From Burkholderia sp. Ax-1719 (GTDB taxonomy: Bacteria; Pseudomonadota; Gammaproteobacteria; Burkholderiales; Burkholderiaceae), in the NCBI RefSeq assembly GCF_011753055.1, contig NZ_VWWJ01000038.1, positions 1 to 56,583 of the forward strand: a DNA stretch of 56,583 nucleotides. The letters are read 5' to 3'. Positions 8,635 to 16,938 of this stretch are shown in pieces. Numbering within the stretch: position 1 is the stretch's first letter; each line of letters starts with the position of its first letter. The notes beneath the pieces are model-generated. The model saw only the letters and a program-made list of their open reading frames with translations. It had not been told where the DNA came from and did not search any database. The translations under genes and the position numbers were made by a program.

Positions 8635-8666
8635 GGACTGTACCGGTCAGCTAACCGGGCCAGTCC
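8635..8666. repeat. Inverted repeat between the globin and alaX genes
   Basis: GGACTG (8635-8640) pairs with CAGTCC (8661-8666), and inside it CCGGT (8643-8647) pairs with ACCGG (8654-8658). There is no U tract on either strand, so it is not a standard terminator. It lies upstream of alaX and downstream of the globin gene. Confidence 0.5.
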
Positions 8667-8681
8667 GCAGCGAGACTTCAA

Positions 8682-9092
8682 TCAACCCGGACGGTTGCGC
8701 ATCCAGTCGGCGGTTTCGAAGAACGAATGCAGCAGGCGCTCGCGCAGCGGCTCGTCCAGGTCGATGTCCTGCATCGCCCACGCCATGCAGCGCAGCCATT
8801 GATCGCGCTCCGACGATCCAATCGCAAACGGCAGATGGCGCGCGCGCAGGCGCGGGTGGCCAAAGCGCGAAATATAGTGATCGGGGCCGCCCATCCAGCC
8901 GCACAGGAACCAGAAGGTCTTGTCGCGCGAGCCATCGAGCGTTTGCGGATGCAACGCGCGGATGCCTGCGAACTCGGGTTCGAGGTCCATCAGGTCGTAA
9001 AAGCGGTCGACGAGCTCGCGCAAGCGCGCCTCGCCGCCGACGAGTTCGAAGGCCGTGGGTTGTTGCGGCGCTTCGTCGGCTGGATCGGTCAT
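8682..9092 (-). CDS. Group II truncated haemoglobin
   Basis: A 136-residue 2-on-2 globin. Tyr32 (B10), proximal His86 (F8, in RARHLPFAIG) and Trp99 (G8, in DQWLRCMAWAM) are in place, and the short N-terminus and FGHPRLR motif are typical of group II. Such proteins bind O2 or NO and are linked to oxygen chemistry or nitrosative protection. It is cytosolic. It lies 117 bases after the FtsX-type permease gene in the same direction. Confidence 0.9.
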   Translation of the reverse strand: MTDPADEAPQQPTAFELVGGEARLRELVDRFYDLMDLEPEFAGIRALHPQTLDGSRDKTFWFLCGWMGGPDHYISRFGHPRLRARHLPFAIGSSERDQWLRCMAWAMQDIDLDEPLRERLLHSFFETADWMRNRPG

Positions 9093-9209
9093 ACAGGGGA
9101 ATCGGTACGGAAAACGGGGGCGGCAACGCGTTCAGGGATGCCGGGCAAGCGACCATTTTCGCATAGCCCAGGCGGCGCGACCTGCGCCGCCCCACCTTCC
9201 TCAAGCCCC

Positions 9210-11840
9210 TCAAGCGTCCCGCAGCGACTGCAACGCCGGCCGCGCCAGCACATGACGCAGACTGATCCAGCCGCCCACGCCCGCGCACGCCACGCCCGCG
9301 ACGATGCCGGCAGGAATGAGCCACGGATCGAAGGGGAGATAGAACTCGAACACGCGCGTCGCCAGCACCGAGCCGACGATCTGCGCGCCCACCGCCGCCA
9401 TCAAACCCGCGAGCGCGCCCACGGCCACGAATTCGGCGATCTGCACCGAGCGCACCTGGGCATGCGACGCGCCCAGCGCACGCAGCAGCGCCGATTCGCG
9501 CATGCGCTCGTCGCGCGTGCCCGCGAGCGCCGCGTAGAGCACCAGCACGCCCGCCGCGAGCGTAAAGAGAAACAGGAACTGCACCGCGCCGATCACCTGC
9601 TCAAGCATCCGCTGGATCTGCGCGAGAATCGGCCCGACGTCGATGGCGGTCACGTTCGGATACTGCGCGACCAGCCCGTCGATCACGGGGCGCTGCGACT
9701 CGGGCAGATGGAAACTCGTGATGAAGGTGGCCGGGAAATCGTGCAGCAACGCGGGCGGCATCAGCACGAAAAAGTTGACCTTGAACGAACCCCAGTCGAG
9801 CTTGCGCACGCTCGTCACGGGCGCGGTCACTTCGAGGCCGGTCACATCGAACGTCAGCACGTCGCCGGGCTTCACGTTGAGGATCTTCGCCAGGCCCTGC
9901 TCGATGGAAAGCTGCGGCGTGGCCGAATCGCCGTACCAGGAACCGGCTTCGATGCGGTTGTCGTCGGGCAACTGCGTGGTGTACGAGAGATTGAATTCGC
10001 GATCGACCAGACGTCGCGCATCTTCGCTCTTGTACTGGTCGGGATTCACGGGCTTGCCGTTGATCGTCGTGAGGCGGCCGCGCACCATCGGCTCCAGATC
10101 AGGATCGGCGATGCCATGTGCGCCCAGCCACGCGGCCACGGCGTCACGCTGCGCGGGCTGGATATCGATGAGGAATTCGTTGGGCGCGTCGGGCGGCGTG
10201 GATTTGCGCCAGCCGTCGATCAGATCGTTGCGCGTCATCGCGATCAGCAGCAGGCACATCAGGCCGATAGCGAGCGACGTGATCTGCAGCGCGCTCGCCC
10301 CGGGCCTGCGTTCCAGCGACGCCAGCGCATAGCGCCAGCCCACGCCCGCGCGCGAATCCAGACCATTGCGCTGGCTGCGCGCCACGCGCGCCGCGCCCCA
10401 CAGCGCCACCCGCGCGATGACCGCGAACACCAGCAGCCCGAGCGCGAAACCGCCCGCCACGATTCCACCGAGCTTCAGTTCGCCTGCCGCCAATACCAAC
10501 AGACCCGCAAACAGCACGATGCCGATGGCGTAGGCGGCCCAGGCGGTGCGGCTTTCGTCACCCCATTCGCGGCGCAACACGCGCACGGGCGGGACGCGCG
10601 TGAGCGGCAACAGCGGCGGCAACGCAAAGCCGAGCAGCAGCACCAGTCCCGCCGCGACGCCTTCGAGCGCGGGCAGCGGCCCCGGATACGGCAGCGCCAC
10701 GTCGATCAGCGTACCCAGCCAGGCGAGCAGCGCGAGATGCCCCGCATAACCGAGCGCCACGCCCACCACCCCGCCGACCAGACCGAGGCCCGTGAATTCG
10801 AGCACGAAGATCGCGCGCAGCGTGCGCTGGCTTGCGCCGAGGCATCGCATCGCCGCGCAGGTGTCCAGATGGCGGCGCGTGTAGCGGTGCGCGGCCATCG
10901 CGATCGCCACCGCCGCCAGCAGCGCGGTCAGCAGCGAGACGAGCGTGAGGAAGTGGCGCGCGCGTTCGAGCGTCTGGCGAACCTGCGGCTGGCCGTCCTT
11001 GAGCGATTCGAGCGCGACGCCGCGCATCTTGGCGCGTGTCTTGTCGCCATCGACCTGTTCTCGCGCCCACGCAGAGAACCGCGCGACGGCGGGATCGGCG
11101 CCCGCCACCAGCAGCCGATAAGTGACACGGCTGCCATAGCCGGTGAGGCCCGTCGACGGCAGATCGGCCGCGTTGAGCATCAGACGCGGCGAGAAGTTGA
11201 CGAAAGAGAAACCGCGATCGAGTTCGCGCGTGATGATCGCGCCGACCGTCAGCGTTCGGGTGCCGACCTTGACCGTGCCGCCCACATGAAGCTTGAGCGC
11301 GTCGAGCAGTTCGTCGTCGACCCAGACGGTGCCGGGCGGCGGAATGCCCTGCGCTTCATGGTCCGGCGCGCCGGGCGCGGACGCAATGCGCAGTGCGCCG
11401 CGCAATGGATAGCCCGGCGACACCGATTTGACAGCGGCAAGGCGCGCGGGCGTCTGCCCCGCCGCATCCGCAGCCGGAACGGTCACCATGCTCGGGAAAA
11501 TCGCCGTGGTCGCGGTTTGCAGGGAAAGCGATTGCGCCGCGCGCGCGAACATCGGATCGAGCGGATGATCGGCACGCACGATGAAATCGGCGGCGATCAT
11601 GCGTTTGGCGTCGCGCTCCAGCCCGCGTTGCAGCCGATCGGCGAGAAAACCCACGCTGGACAGCGCCGCCACGGCCAGCACCAGCGCCAGCAGCAACATG
11701 GTCAACTCACCCGCTCGCCAGTCGCGCGCGCTCATGCGCGCGGCGAGGCGCACGAGATCGAACCAGCTCAGGAAAGCGCGTGCGGGGACTGCCGCAGCAG
11801 AAGACGACGATGCAGACGGAGAAGGATTAGCGCCGTTCAA
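9210..11840 (-). CDS. Large ABC-type permease, FtsX/YbbP family
   Basis: About 876 residues. It has an N-terminal membrane helix (about 35-55), a long extracytoplasmic domain, a first FtsX-type four-helix block (about 290-470) with a MRCLGASQRTLRAIFVLEF loop, a second periplasmic region, and a final FtsX block ending in LLRALGASHAQVRSVQIAEF. It resembles E. coli YbbP, which works with an ATPase (YbbA) and a lipid/arylesterase. No ATPase gene is near, so the partner must be encoded elsewhere. I chose the TTG at 11840 because it overlaps the DUF4126 stop (TTGA); an ATG at 11918 would extend 26 residues into the upstream gene. Confidence 0.85.
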   Translation of the reverse strand: MNGANPSPSASSSSAAAVPARAFLSWFDLVRLAARMSARDWRAGELTMLLLALVLAVAALSSVGFLADRLQRGLERDAKRMIAADFIVRADHPLDPMFARAAQSLSLQTATTAIFPSMVTVPAADAAGQTPARLAAVKSVSPGYPLRGALRIASAPGAPDHEAQGIPPPGTVWVDDELLDALKLHVGGTVKVGTRTLTVGAIITRELDRGFSFVNFSPRLMLNAADLPSTGLTGYGSRVTYRLLVAGADPAVARFSAWAREQVDGDKTRAKMRGVALESLKDGQPQVRQTLERARHFLTLVSLLTALLAAVAIAMAAHRYTRRHLDTCAAMRCLGASQRTLRAIFVLEFTGLGLVGGVVGVALGYAGHLALLAWLGTLIDVALPYPGPLPALEGVAAGLVLLLGFALPPLLPLTRVPPVRVLRREWGDESRTAWAAYAIGIVLFAGLLVLAAGELKLGGIVAGGFALGLLVFAVIARVALWGAARVARSQRNGLDSRAGVGWRYALASLERRPGASALQITSLAIGLMCLLLIAMTRNDLIDGWRKSTPPDAPNEFLIDIQPAQRDAVAAWLGAHGIADPDLEPMVRGRLTTINGKPVNPDQYKSEDARRLVDREFNLSYTTQLPDDNRIEAGSWYGDSATPQLSIEQGLAKILNVKPGDVLTFDVTGLEVTAPVTSVRKLDWGSFKVNFFVLMPPALLHDFPATFITSFHLPESQRPVIDGLVAQYPNVTAIDVGPILAQIQRMLEQVIGAVQFLFLFTLAAGVLVLYAALAGTRDERMRESALLRALGASHAQVRSVQIAEFVAVGALAGLMAAVGAQIVGSVLATRVFEFYLPFDPWLIPAGIVAGVACAGVGGWISLRHVLARPALQSLRDA

Positions 11841-12451
11841 TCGTGACGGCTCCGCAGTGAAAAGCGCGTGACCATATGCGTCGCCATGCCGCGAAAGCCG
11901 CCCTGCACGCCGCGCCACAGTCGCGGCAGCGCCCAGGTCGCCACCAGCAGGAAAGCCAACAGCATCACCAGGAACAGCAAGGGCACAAAAAACGCCAGCA
12001 GCACGCCAACGAAGGTCATGCCGTCCTCGGCGCTGGAGGTGACGACGTTCGACACCGGTTCAGGGGACAGATTGATGAGTGCGCGCGTGCCGGCCTTGGC
12101 CAGATGCGCGGTGCCGGCGAGCGTGCCGCCTGCCAGCGCGGCAATCGTCAGCACGGCCGGATCGGCGTGGCCGAGCGCACCGGCCGCCAGCACGGCGCCG
12201 GCCGGAATGCGGATAAAGGTATGCACGGCATCCCACAGCGAATCGAGCGCGGGGATTTTATCGGCGAGGAATTCGAGAACGGTGAACGCGGCGGCGAAGC
12301 CAATCACCCAGGGCGAAGACAGGATCGCGAGCGTATCGGGTAGATGGATGACGCCCAGGCGCTGCATCACGCCGGCCATCAGAACCGTCAGGTAGAGGCG
12401 CAGGCCGCTGCCCCAGGACAGGCCTGCGGCGAGAGATAAGGGTTCCAGCAT
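11837..12451 (-). CDS. DUF4126 integral membrane protein
   Basis: A 204-residue multi-pass protein with about five hydrophobic segments, the DUF4126 start LEPLSLAAGLSWGSGLRLYLTV, and the conserved loop ALGHADPAVLTIAALAGGTLAG. The start at 12451 is chosen because it follows GAGGAGG at good spacing; a longer frame to 12493 has no ribosome site. The function is unknown. The stop overlaps the likely TTG start of the permease gene, so the two are probably coupled. Confidence 0.85.
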   Translation of the reverse strand: MLEPLSLAAGLSWGSGLRLYLTVLMAGVMQRLGVIHLPDTLAILSSPWVIGFAAAFTVLEFLADKIPALDSLWDAVHTFIRIPAGAVLAAGALGHADPAVLTIAALAGGTLAGTAHLAKAGTRALINLSPEPVSNVVTSSAEDGMTFVGVLLAFFVPLLFLVMLLAFLLVATWALPRLWRGVQGGFRGMATHMVTRFSLRSRHD

Positions 12452-12613
12452 GACTGCCTCCTCGCGCGAGGCTCGCGCGGCGCCGTTCCCCACGAAACGA
12501 GGCGTAGCGCGGCGTCCAGATTTGTCCGGCGCGGCCTAGAAAGCCGGGGACAAAAAGACAGCGGCGCTCGCGGCGTCCGCGGCGCTTGGGTGTTATCGGG
12601 TGGTGACCGTCTC

Positions 12614-12619
12614 ATTATA
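12614..12619 (-). promoter_or_regulatory. Candidate -10 element for the DUF4126-permease unit
   Basis: A perfect TATAAT on the minus strand about 160 bases before the DUF4126 start. The -35 region is only weakly similar to consensus. Confidence 0.4.
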
Positions 12620-12707
12620 GCCACGCACGCTGCGCCGCCGCAGTGCGCTTTTTGCGTTCTGGTGCGCCGAAACCACGCCTTTCACCCGATAAATGGCGCG
12701 AAAATGC

Positions 12708-12729
12708 GCGCCGCATCACACTGCGGCGC
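12708..12729 (-). terminator. Hairpin after the SMR gene, probable terminator
   Basis: An 8-bp GC-rich stem (12708-12715 with 12722-12729) with a 6-base loop lies 26 bases after the SMR stop. On the minus strand it is followed by GCATTTTCG, a weak U tract. Confidence 0.5.
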
Positions 12730-12754
12730 TCATCATCCGCCGGTTCCGCTCAGA

Positions 12755-13075
12755 TCAGGCAGCCGACGAAAGCTTGAGACCGACAAGGCCGGCCACGATC
12801 AGCAACGCGCTCAGCACACGGGCCACGCTGACGGCTTCACCCATCACGACGATACCGAGCACGAACGCGCCAACCGCGCCAATACCCGTCCAGACCGCAT
12901 ACGCGGTACCCAGCGGCAACTGGCGCATGGCCAGCGCGAGCAGCCAGAAACTGCCGAGCGCCGTCACGATCGTAAACACCGACCAGCCGAGCCGCGTAAA
13001 ACCTTCGGAAGATTTGAGACCGGTAGCCCACGCCACTTCGAGCAGGCCGGCAATGAGGAGATAGAGCCAGGGCAT
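12755..13075 (-). CDS. sugE: SMR family guanidinium exporter (Gdx/SugE type)
   Basis: A 106-residue four-helix small multidrug resistance protein. The essential Glu sits in helix 1 (LLEVAWATGLKSSEGF), and GLKSSEGFTRLG and YAVWTGIGAVG mark the SugE/Gdx branch rather than EmrE. Gdx proteins are dual-topology dimers that export guanidinium in exchange for protons. The assignment is strongly supported by the guanidine-II riboswitch directly upstream. The Shine-Dalgarno is GGAG, eight bases before the ATG. The gene follows kdpE on the same strand but has its own promoter. Confidence 0.92.
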   Translation of the reverse strand: MPWLYLLIAGLLEVAWATGLKSSEGFTRLGWSVFTIVTALGSFWLLALAMRQLPLGTAYAVWTGIGAVGAFVLGIVVMGEAVSVARVLSALLIVAGLVGLKLSSAA

Positions 13076-13098
13076 CAGGAACGCTCCATAAGCAAAAT

Positions 13099-13145
13099 GG
13101 GGCCGTCCCCGAAAAAAAGAAGCGCAAGGTCGTCCTTACGCTTCT
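13099..13145 (-). promoter_or_regulatory. Guanidine-II riboswitch (mini-ykkC)
   Basis: Two hairpins with ACGR tetraloops lie in the leader of the SMR gene. P1 pairs 13134-13145 with 13118-13129 (12 bp, one G-U) around the loop ACGA. P2 pairs 13107-13110 with 13099-13102 around the loop ACGG. The linker is 7 bases. Two short stems with ACGR loops are the defining features of this class, which binds two guanidinium ions by loop-loop dimerisation and turns on guanidinium exporters. The 3' strand of P1 contains CGCTTC, which can pair with the Shine-Dalgarno GGAGCG (13082-13087), so control is probably translational. Confidence 0.93.
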
Positions 13146-13148
13146 GTA

Positions 13149-13154
13149 AGTATA
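13149..13154 (-). promoter_or_regulatory. -10 element for the riboswitch-SMR transcript
   Basis: TATACT on the minus strand, placed so that transcription would start at about the first base of riboswitch stem P1. A TTGACG upstream is only eight bases away, too close to be its -35. Confidence 0.5.
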
Positions 13155-13175
13155 GCAAAGGGCGTCAAGCCCGGC

Positions 13176-13874
13176 TCACTGCACGCCCACGAGCCGATAA
13201 CCCACGCCCGTTTCGGTGATGATGTGCTCGGGCTGGGCGGGATCGCGCTCCAGTTTCTGACGCAGATGCGCCATGTAGATCCGCAGATAGTGGCTGCTCT
13301 CCACATGCGACGGGCCCCAGACCTCGCGCAGCAGTTGCCGGTGCGTGAGCACGCGGCCCGCGTCGCGCACGAGCGTGGCGAGCAGCCGGTATTCGATCGG
13401 CGTGAGATGCACGGGCGCGCCCTCTCGGGTCACCTGGCGCAATCCCAGATCGACCGTCACCGCGCCAAAACTCACCTGCGGCTCCTCGTTCGCACCGCCC
13501 CGATTGCGGCGGCGCAGATGCGCACGGATACGCGCGAGCAGTTCGGATACGCCAAACGGCTTGGTCAGATAATCGTCCGCGCCTGCATCCAGTGCGGCGA
13601 CTTTCTCGCTCTCCTGGGTGCGCGCGGACAGCACGATCACCGGCAGATCGCTCCAGCCGCGCAGTTCGCGGATCACGTCGAGACCGTCGGTATCCGGCAA
13701 ACCCAGATCGACGATGACGAGATCGGGCTTGCGCGTGGCCGCTTCCACCAGCCCTTGCTTGCCGGTTTCGGCGTCATAGACGGCGATGCCCTCGCCTTCC
13801 AGCGACGCGCGCACGAAACGGCGGATCTGCTTTTCGTCTTCGATCAGAACAACGGCGAGACTCGGGTCACTCAT
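13176..13874 (-). CDS. kdpE: KdpE response regulator (OmpR family)
   Basis: About 232 residues. The receiver domain has the acidic pair (ED, 12-13), the phosphoacceptor Asp at about 56 in VIVDLGLPDTDG and the conserved Lys in LTKPFG. The winged-helix OmpR-type domain follows (HLTPIEYRLLATLVRDAGRVLTHRQLL). It activates kdpFABC when phosphorylated by KdpD. I take the second ATG (13874), which overlaps the kdpD stop in ATGAGTGA; the first (13883) adds three residues. Confidence 0.95.
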   Translation of the reverse strand: MSDPSLAVVLIEDEKQIRRFVRASLEGEGIAVYDAETGKQGLVEAATRKPDLVIVDLGLPDTDGLDVIRELRGWSDLPVIVLSARTQESEKVAALDAGADDYLTKPFGVSELLARIRAHLRRRNRGGANEEPQVSFGAVTVDLGLRQVTREGAPVHLTPIEYRLLATLVRDAGRVLTHRQLLREVWGPSHVESSHYLRIYMAHLRQKLERDPAQPEHIITETGVGYRLVGVQ

Positions 13875-16794
13875 GGGCGGCATTCGAATCGAGAGGTTTG
13901 GTAGTGGCAGCTTGGGGTGCTTGCGCTAGCGCGTCGTCGTGCGAGGCGTCATGCGCTTCGTCGTGTGCTTCGTCGTCTGCTTCGTCATGCGCTTCGTCCG
14001 GAACATCGGCGGGCAGCGGCGGTGGCTCTTCGACCGGCAGCGCGAACCAGAACGACGCGCCCAGCACATGGCCATCGGCATCGACGCGATTGGTCGCGCC
14101 GATTGTACCGCCGTGCGCCTCCACGATCGCGCGGCAGATCGCGAGTCCCAGGCCGATGCCAGGCTTGGCCGATTCCTTCTCGCCGCGCGTGAACTTCTCG
14201 AACACGCGCTCGCCCATGCCAGGCGGCAGGCCCGGTCCGCGATCGTCGATGCTCACGCGCACGAAGGGCTGGCCGCCCTCCTCGATGCGGCGCGCGGCGA
14301 TGGTCAGCGGCGTATCGGCGGGCGTGTATTTCGCGGCGTTTTCCAGCAGATTCGAGAACAGCCGCTCCATCAGCACGGCGTCGAGCTGCAGCAGCGGCAG
14401 GTCTTCTTCGAGCTTCACCTGCACCGGATGGCGCGCCAGCACACGACGGCACGCCGCCAGCGCCGCGCCCACCGTTTCTTCCAGCAGCGTCCACTGGCGA
14501 TTGAGCTTGAGACTGCCCGCCTGCAGGCGCGCCATGTCGAGCAGATTCGTGACGATGCCGGTCATGCGCAGCGCCTCATCGTGGATCGCCTCGATCAGTT
14601 CGCCCTCGCGCGCATTCTGCGGATCGGGCGCTTCGGTGCTCGGCTCGTGCGTCTGCGCCAGCATCGACGAAAAACCGACGATGGTCGTGAGCGGCGTGCG
14701 CAGATCGTGCGAGATCGCCGAGAGCAGCGAATTGCGCAACCGTTCGGACTCCATGTTGACGAGCGCGTCGCGCGCGATCTCCACGTAGTGCACGCGCTCT
14801 AGCGCCAGCGCGATCTGCGCGGCGAAGGCGTCGAGCATGCGCTGCTGCTCCGGCACCTGCAATTCGCGCGCGTCGCGCGTCACCACGGCCAGCACGCCGC
14901 GCGTGCGCATCGGCGCTTTCAGCGGCAGATAGCGCGCCGCCGCCGCGGGCAAGGTGTCGGTGCCGTGGCCGGCGGGCTTTTGCTGGTCGTAGACCCACTG
15001 TCCCACGTCGATATCGAGACTCGATGCGTCCAGCATGATCTGCGGATCGGGGTCCTCGATCTTCTGCTGGACCTTGTCGGCGCTATCGGGCAGCAGGATC
15101 GCCACGCGCGCGCCGAACACTTCGCTCACATGGCGGCTGCCGATCGCGACGATCTGCTCGGTCGCCAGCGCCGCCGCCAGTTCGCGCGCCATCGCGTACA
15201 TCGCGCCGGTGCGCTGTTCGCGCCGCTGCGCGACGCTCGCTTCGCGACGCAGGCTCGACGTGAGATGGCTGATGACCAGCGACGTCAGCAGCATGCCAAC
15301 AAAGGTCAGCAGATATTGCGTGTCGCTCACCGAAAACGACAGGCGCGGCGGCACGAAGAAAAAGTCGTAGGCCGCCACGCTCGCGAACGAGAGCAGCACG
15401 CCGGGACCGCGCCCGAGCTTCGTCGCCGTAAAAATCACGCCGAGCAGATACAGCATCACCAGATTGGCCAGCGCGATGCGCTCGTTCAACTGGTTCGCCA
15501 CCAGCGTGATGCAGGCGCAGATCACCATCGCGGCCAGATAGGCGCGCGGCGGCGAGCGGTTCGCGCCGCCCTGCCCGATCGCCGCGCGCCAGGCGTTGGC
15601 CGCGCGCGCGGCCGCCGAGCCGCCTTCGAGTTCGCGGCCGTTGAGGCGGTCGATTTCGTTGCCGGTAGCTCGCACCAGCGTCAGATCGGCGTCGCCCGCT
15701 TTTTCGCCCAGGCGCTCGCCGAACGGACGCCTGAGCCAGCGCGACAGCCCCGAGCGCAGCGACGCGCCCGCGATCAGCTTCGAGACATTGCGCAGCCGCG
15801 CGTAACCGGCGAGCGTGACGGCGGCATCTTCGCCCGCCAGCGTCGAAGTTTCCGCGCCCAGTTCCGAGGCGAGCTTGAGCGCGCCCAGCGTGCGCTCGCG
15901 GATCGCGTCCGGCAGACGCTGGAGCCTGGGCGTTTCCACATACACGGCAATCCAGTCGGCGCGCAGGCTCGCGGCCAGCCGCGCCGCCGCGCGCACCAGC
16001 GCGGGCGCTTCCGGTCCCGGGCCGATGCACACCAGCAGCCGCTCGCGCGCCTGCCAGACATGCTGGATCGAGCGGTCGGCGCGGTACTCGTGCATCTGCG
16101 CATCGACACGGTCGGCGGTGCGGCGCAGCGCCAGCTCGCGCAGCGCAATCAGATTGCCCTTGCGGAAGAAGTTGCGCACCGCGCGCTCGGCCTGGGCGGG
16201 CAGATAGACCTTGCCGTCGCGCATGCGGTCGAGCAGTTCCTCCGCCGGCAGGTCAACCAGCGTGACCTCGTCCGCGCCGTCGAACACGCGGTCGGGCACT
16301 GTCTCCCACACGCGGATGCCGGTGATCTGCCCCACCACGTCGTTGAGGCTTTCCAGATGCTGGACGTTGACGGTGGTGTACACGTCGATGCCCGCGTCGA
16401 GCAGTTCGTAGACGTCCTGCCAGCGTTTGAGGTGGCGCGCGCCGGGCACGTTCGAATGCGCGAGTTCGTCCACCAGCACGAGTTGCGGCTTGCGCGCGAG
16501 CGCGGCGTCCAGATCGAATTCGTCGAGCATGCGCCCGCGATACGCCAGACGCTGGCGCGGCATCACGTCGAGGCCATTGGTGAGCGCCGCAGTTTCGCTG
16601 CGCCCGTGCGTTTCGACGATGCCGACCACCACGTCCACGCCGTCTTCGGCGCGGCGGCGTGCGGCCTGCAACATCGCATAGGTTTTGCCGACGCCCGCCG
16701 AGGCGCCGAAGAACACCTTCAGCTTGCCGCGGCGGCGTTTTTCTTCCTCGCGCTGCAGGCGGTCGAGGAGTTCGTCGGGATCGGGGCGGTTCAT
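13867..16794 (-). CDS. kdpD: KdpD sensor histidine kinase
   Basis: A 975-residue K+ and osmotic sensor. The order is the N-terminal KdpD domain with Walker A GASAGVGKT (30-38) and LVLVDELAHSNVPG; a USP-like domain (about 250-375); a four-helix DUF4118 membrane block (about 415-515); a GAF-like region; the HisKA box SAISHDLRTPLTT; and the HATPase with N, G1 and G2 motifs (LLENAAKYTP, DDRGPGLPPG, GLGLAICRA). The unusual part is the C-terminus: an acidic/His tail of repeated DEAH-type units coded by a 12-bp tandem repeat. It overlaps kdpE. A hairpin separates it from kdpC. Confidence 0.95.
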   Translation of the reverse strand: MNRPDPDELLDRLQREEEKRRRGKLKVFFGASAGVGKTYAMLQAARRRAEDGVDVVVGIVETHGRSETAALTNGLDVMPRQRLAYRGRMLDEFDLDAALARKPQLVLVDELAHSNVPGARHLKRWQDVYELLDAGIDVYTTVNVQHLESLNDVVGQITGIRVWETVPDRVFDGADEVTLVDLPAEELLDRMRDGKVYLPAQAERAVRNFFRKGNLIALRELALRRTADRVDAQMHEYRADRSIQHVWQARERLLVCIGPGPEAPALVRAAARLAASLRADWIAVYVETPRLQRLPDAIRERTLGALKLASELGAETSTLAGEDAAVTLAGYARLRNVSKLIAGASLRSGLSRWLRRPFGERLGEKAGDADLTLVRATGNEIDRLNGRELEGGSAAARAANAWRAAIGQGGANRSPPRAYLAAMVICACITLVANQLNERIALANLVMLYLLGVIFTATKLGRGPGVLLSFASVAAYDFFFVPPRLSFSVSDTQYLLTFVGMLLTSLVISHLTSSLRREASVAQRREQRTGAMYAMARELAAALATEQIVAIGSRHVSEVFGARVAILLPDSADKVQQKIEDPDPQIMLDASSLDIDVGQWVYDQQKPAGHGTDTLPAAAARYLPLKAPMRTRGVLAVVTRDARELQVPEQQRMLDAFAAQIALALERVHYVEIARDALVNMESERLRNSLLSAISHDLRTPLTTIVGFSSMLAQTHEPSTEAPDPQNAREGELIEAIHDEALRMTGIVTNLLDMARLQAGSLKLNRQWTLLEETVGAALAACRRVLARHPVQVKLEEDLPLLQLDAVLMERLFSNLLENAAKYTPADTPLTIAARRIEEGGQPFVRVSIDDRGPGLPPGMGERVFEKFTRGEKESAKPGIGLGLAICRAIVEAHGGTIGATNRVDADGHVLGASFWFALPVEEPPPLPADVPDEAHDEADDEAHDEAHDASHDDALAQAPQAATTKPLDSNAAHE
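13937..13996. repeat. 12-bp tandem repeat in the 3' end of kdpD
   Basis: Five adjacent 12-base units, with the plus-strand form tcatgcgcttcg and close variants at 13937, 13949, 13961, 13973 and 13985. Each encodes four residues of the type Asp-Glu-Ala-His. The copies differ by one to three bases. Confidence 0.85.
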
Positions 16795-16889
16795 GCGGTT
16801 TTATGCCGGTTTTGTGCCGATTGATACATCGAAGTCATACGTTGCGCGCCAAAAGTCGATCCTCTCACTGCGGCACCAGAATGGCAAAC

Positions 16890-16913
16890 CGCACGCCGCT
16901 TGCACGGCGTGCG
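16890..16913 (-). other. Stem-loop between kdpC and kdpD
   Basis: A perfect 9-bp inverted repeat (16890-16898 with 16905-16913) with a 6-base loop lies in the 144-base gap between kdpC and kdpD. On the minus strand it is followed by GTTTGCC, so it could act as a weak terminator or an RNA-stability element, lowering kdpDE expression relative to kdpFABC. Confidence 0.5.
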
Positions 16914-16938
16914 GCGCACCCGTCTTGAGCCAGGACGC

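Noticed and set aside
8727..11846. A 1039-codon plus-strand frame opposite the FtsX-type permease
   Set aside because: Antisense to a well-supported membrane permease; composition is Arg/His/Gln-rich with no domain.
13158..13166. TTGACG near the SMR promoter as a -35 box
   Set aside because: It is only eight bases from the -10, too close for sigma-70; retained only the -10.
13867..16794. KdpD as a broken gene because of the repeat near its end
   Set aside because: The frame is intact and every repeat unit is a multiple of three; the end overlaps kdpE in a normal coupled arrangement.
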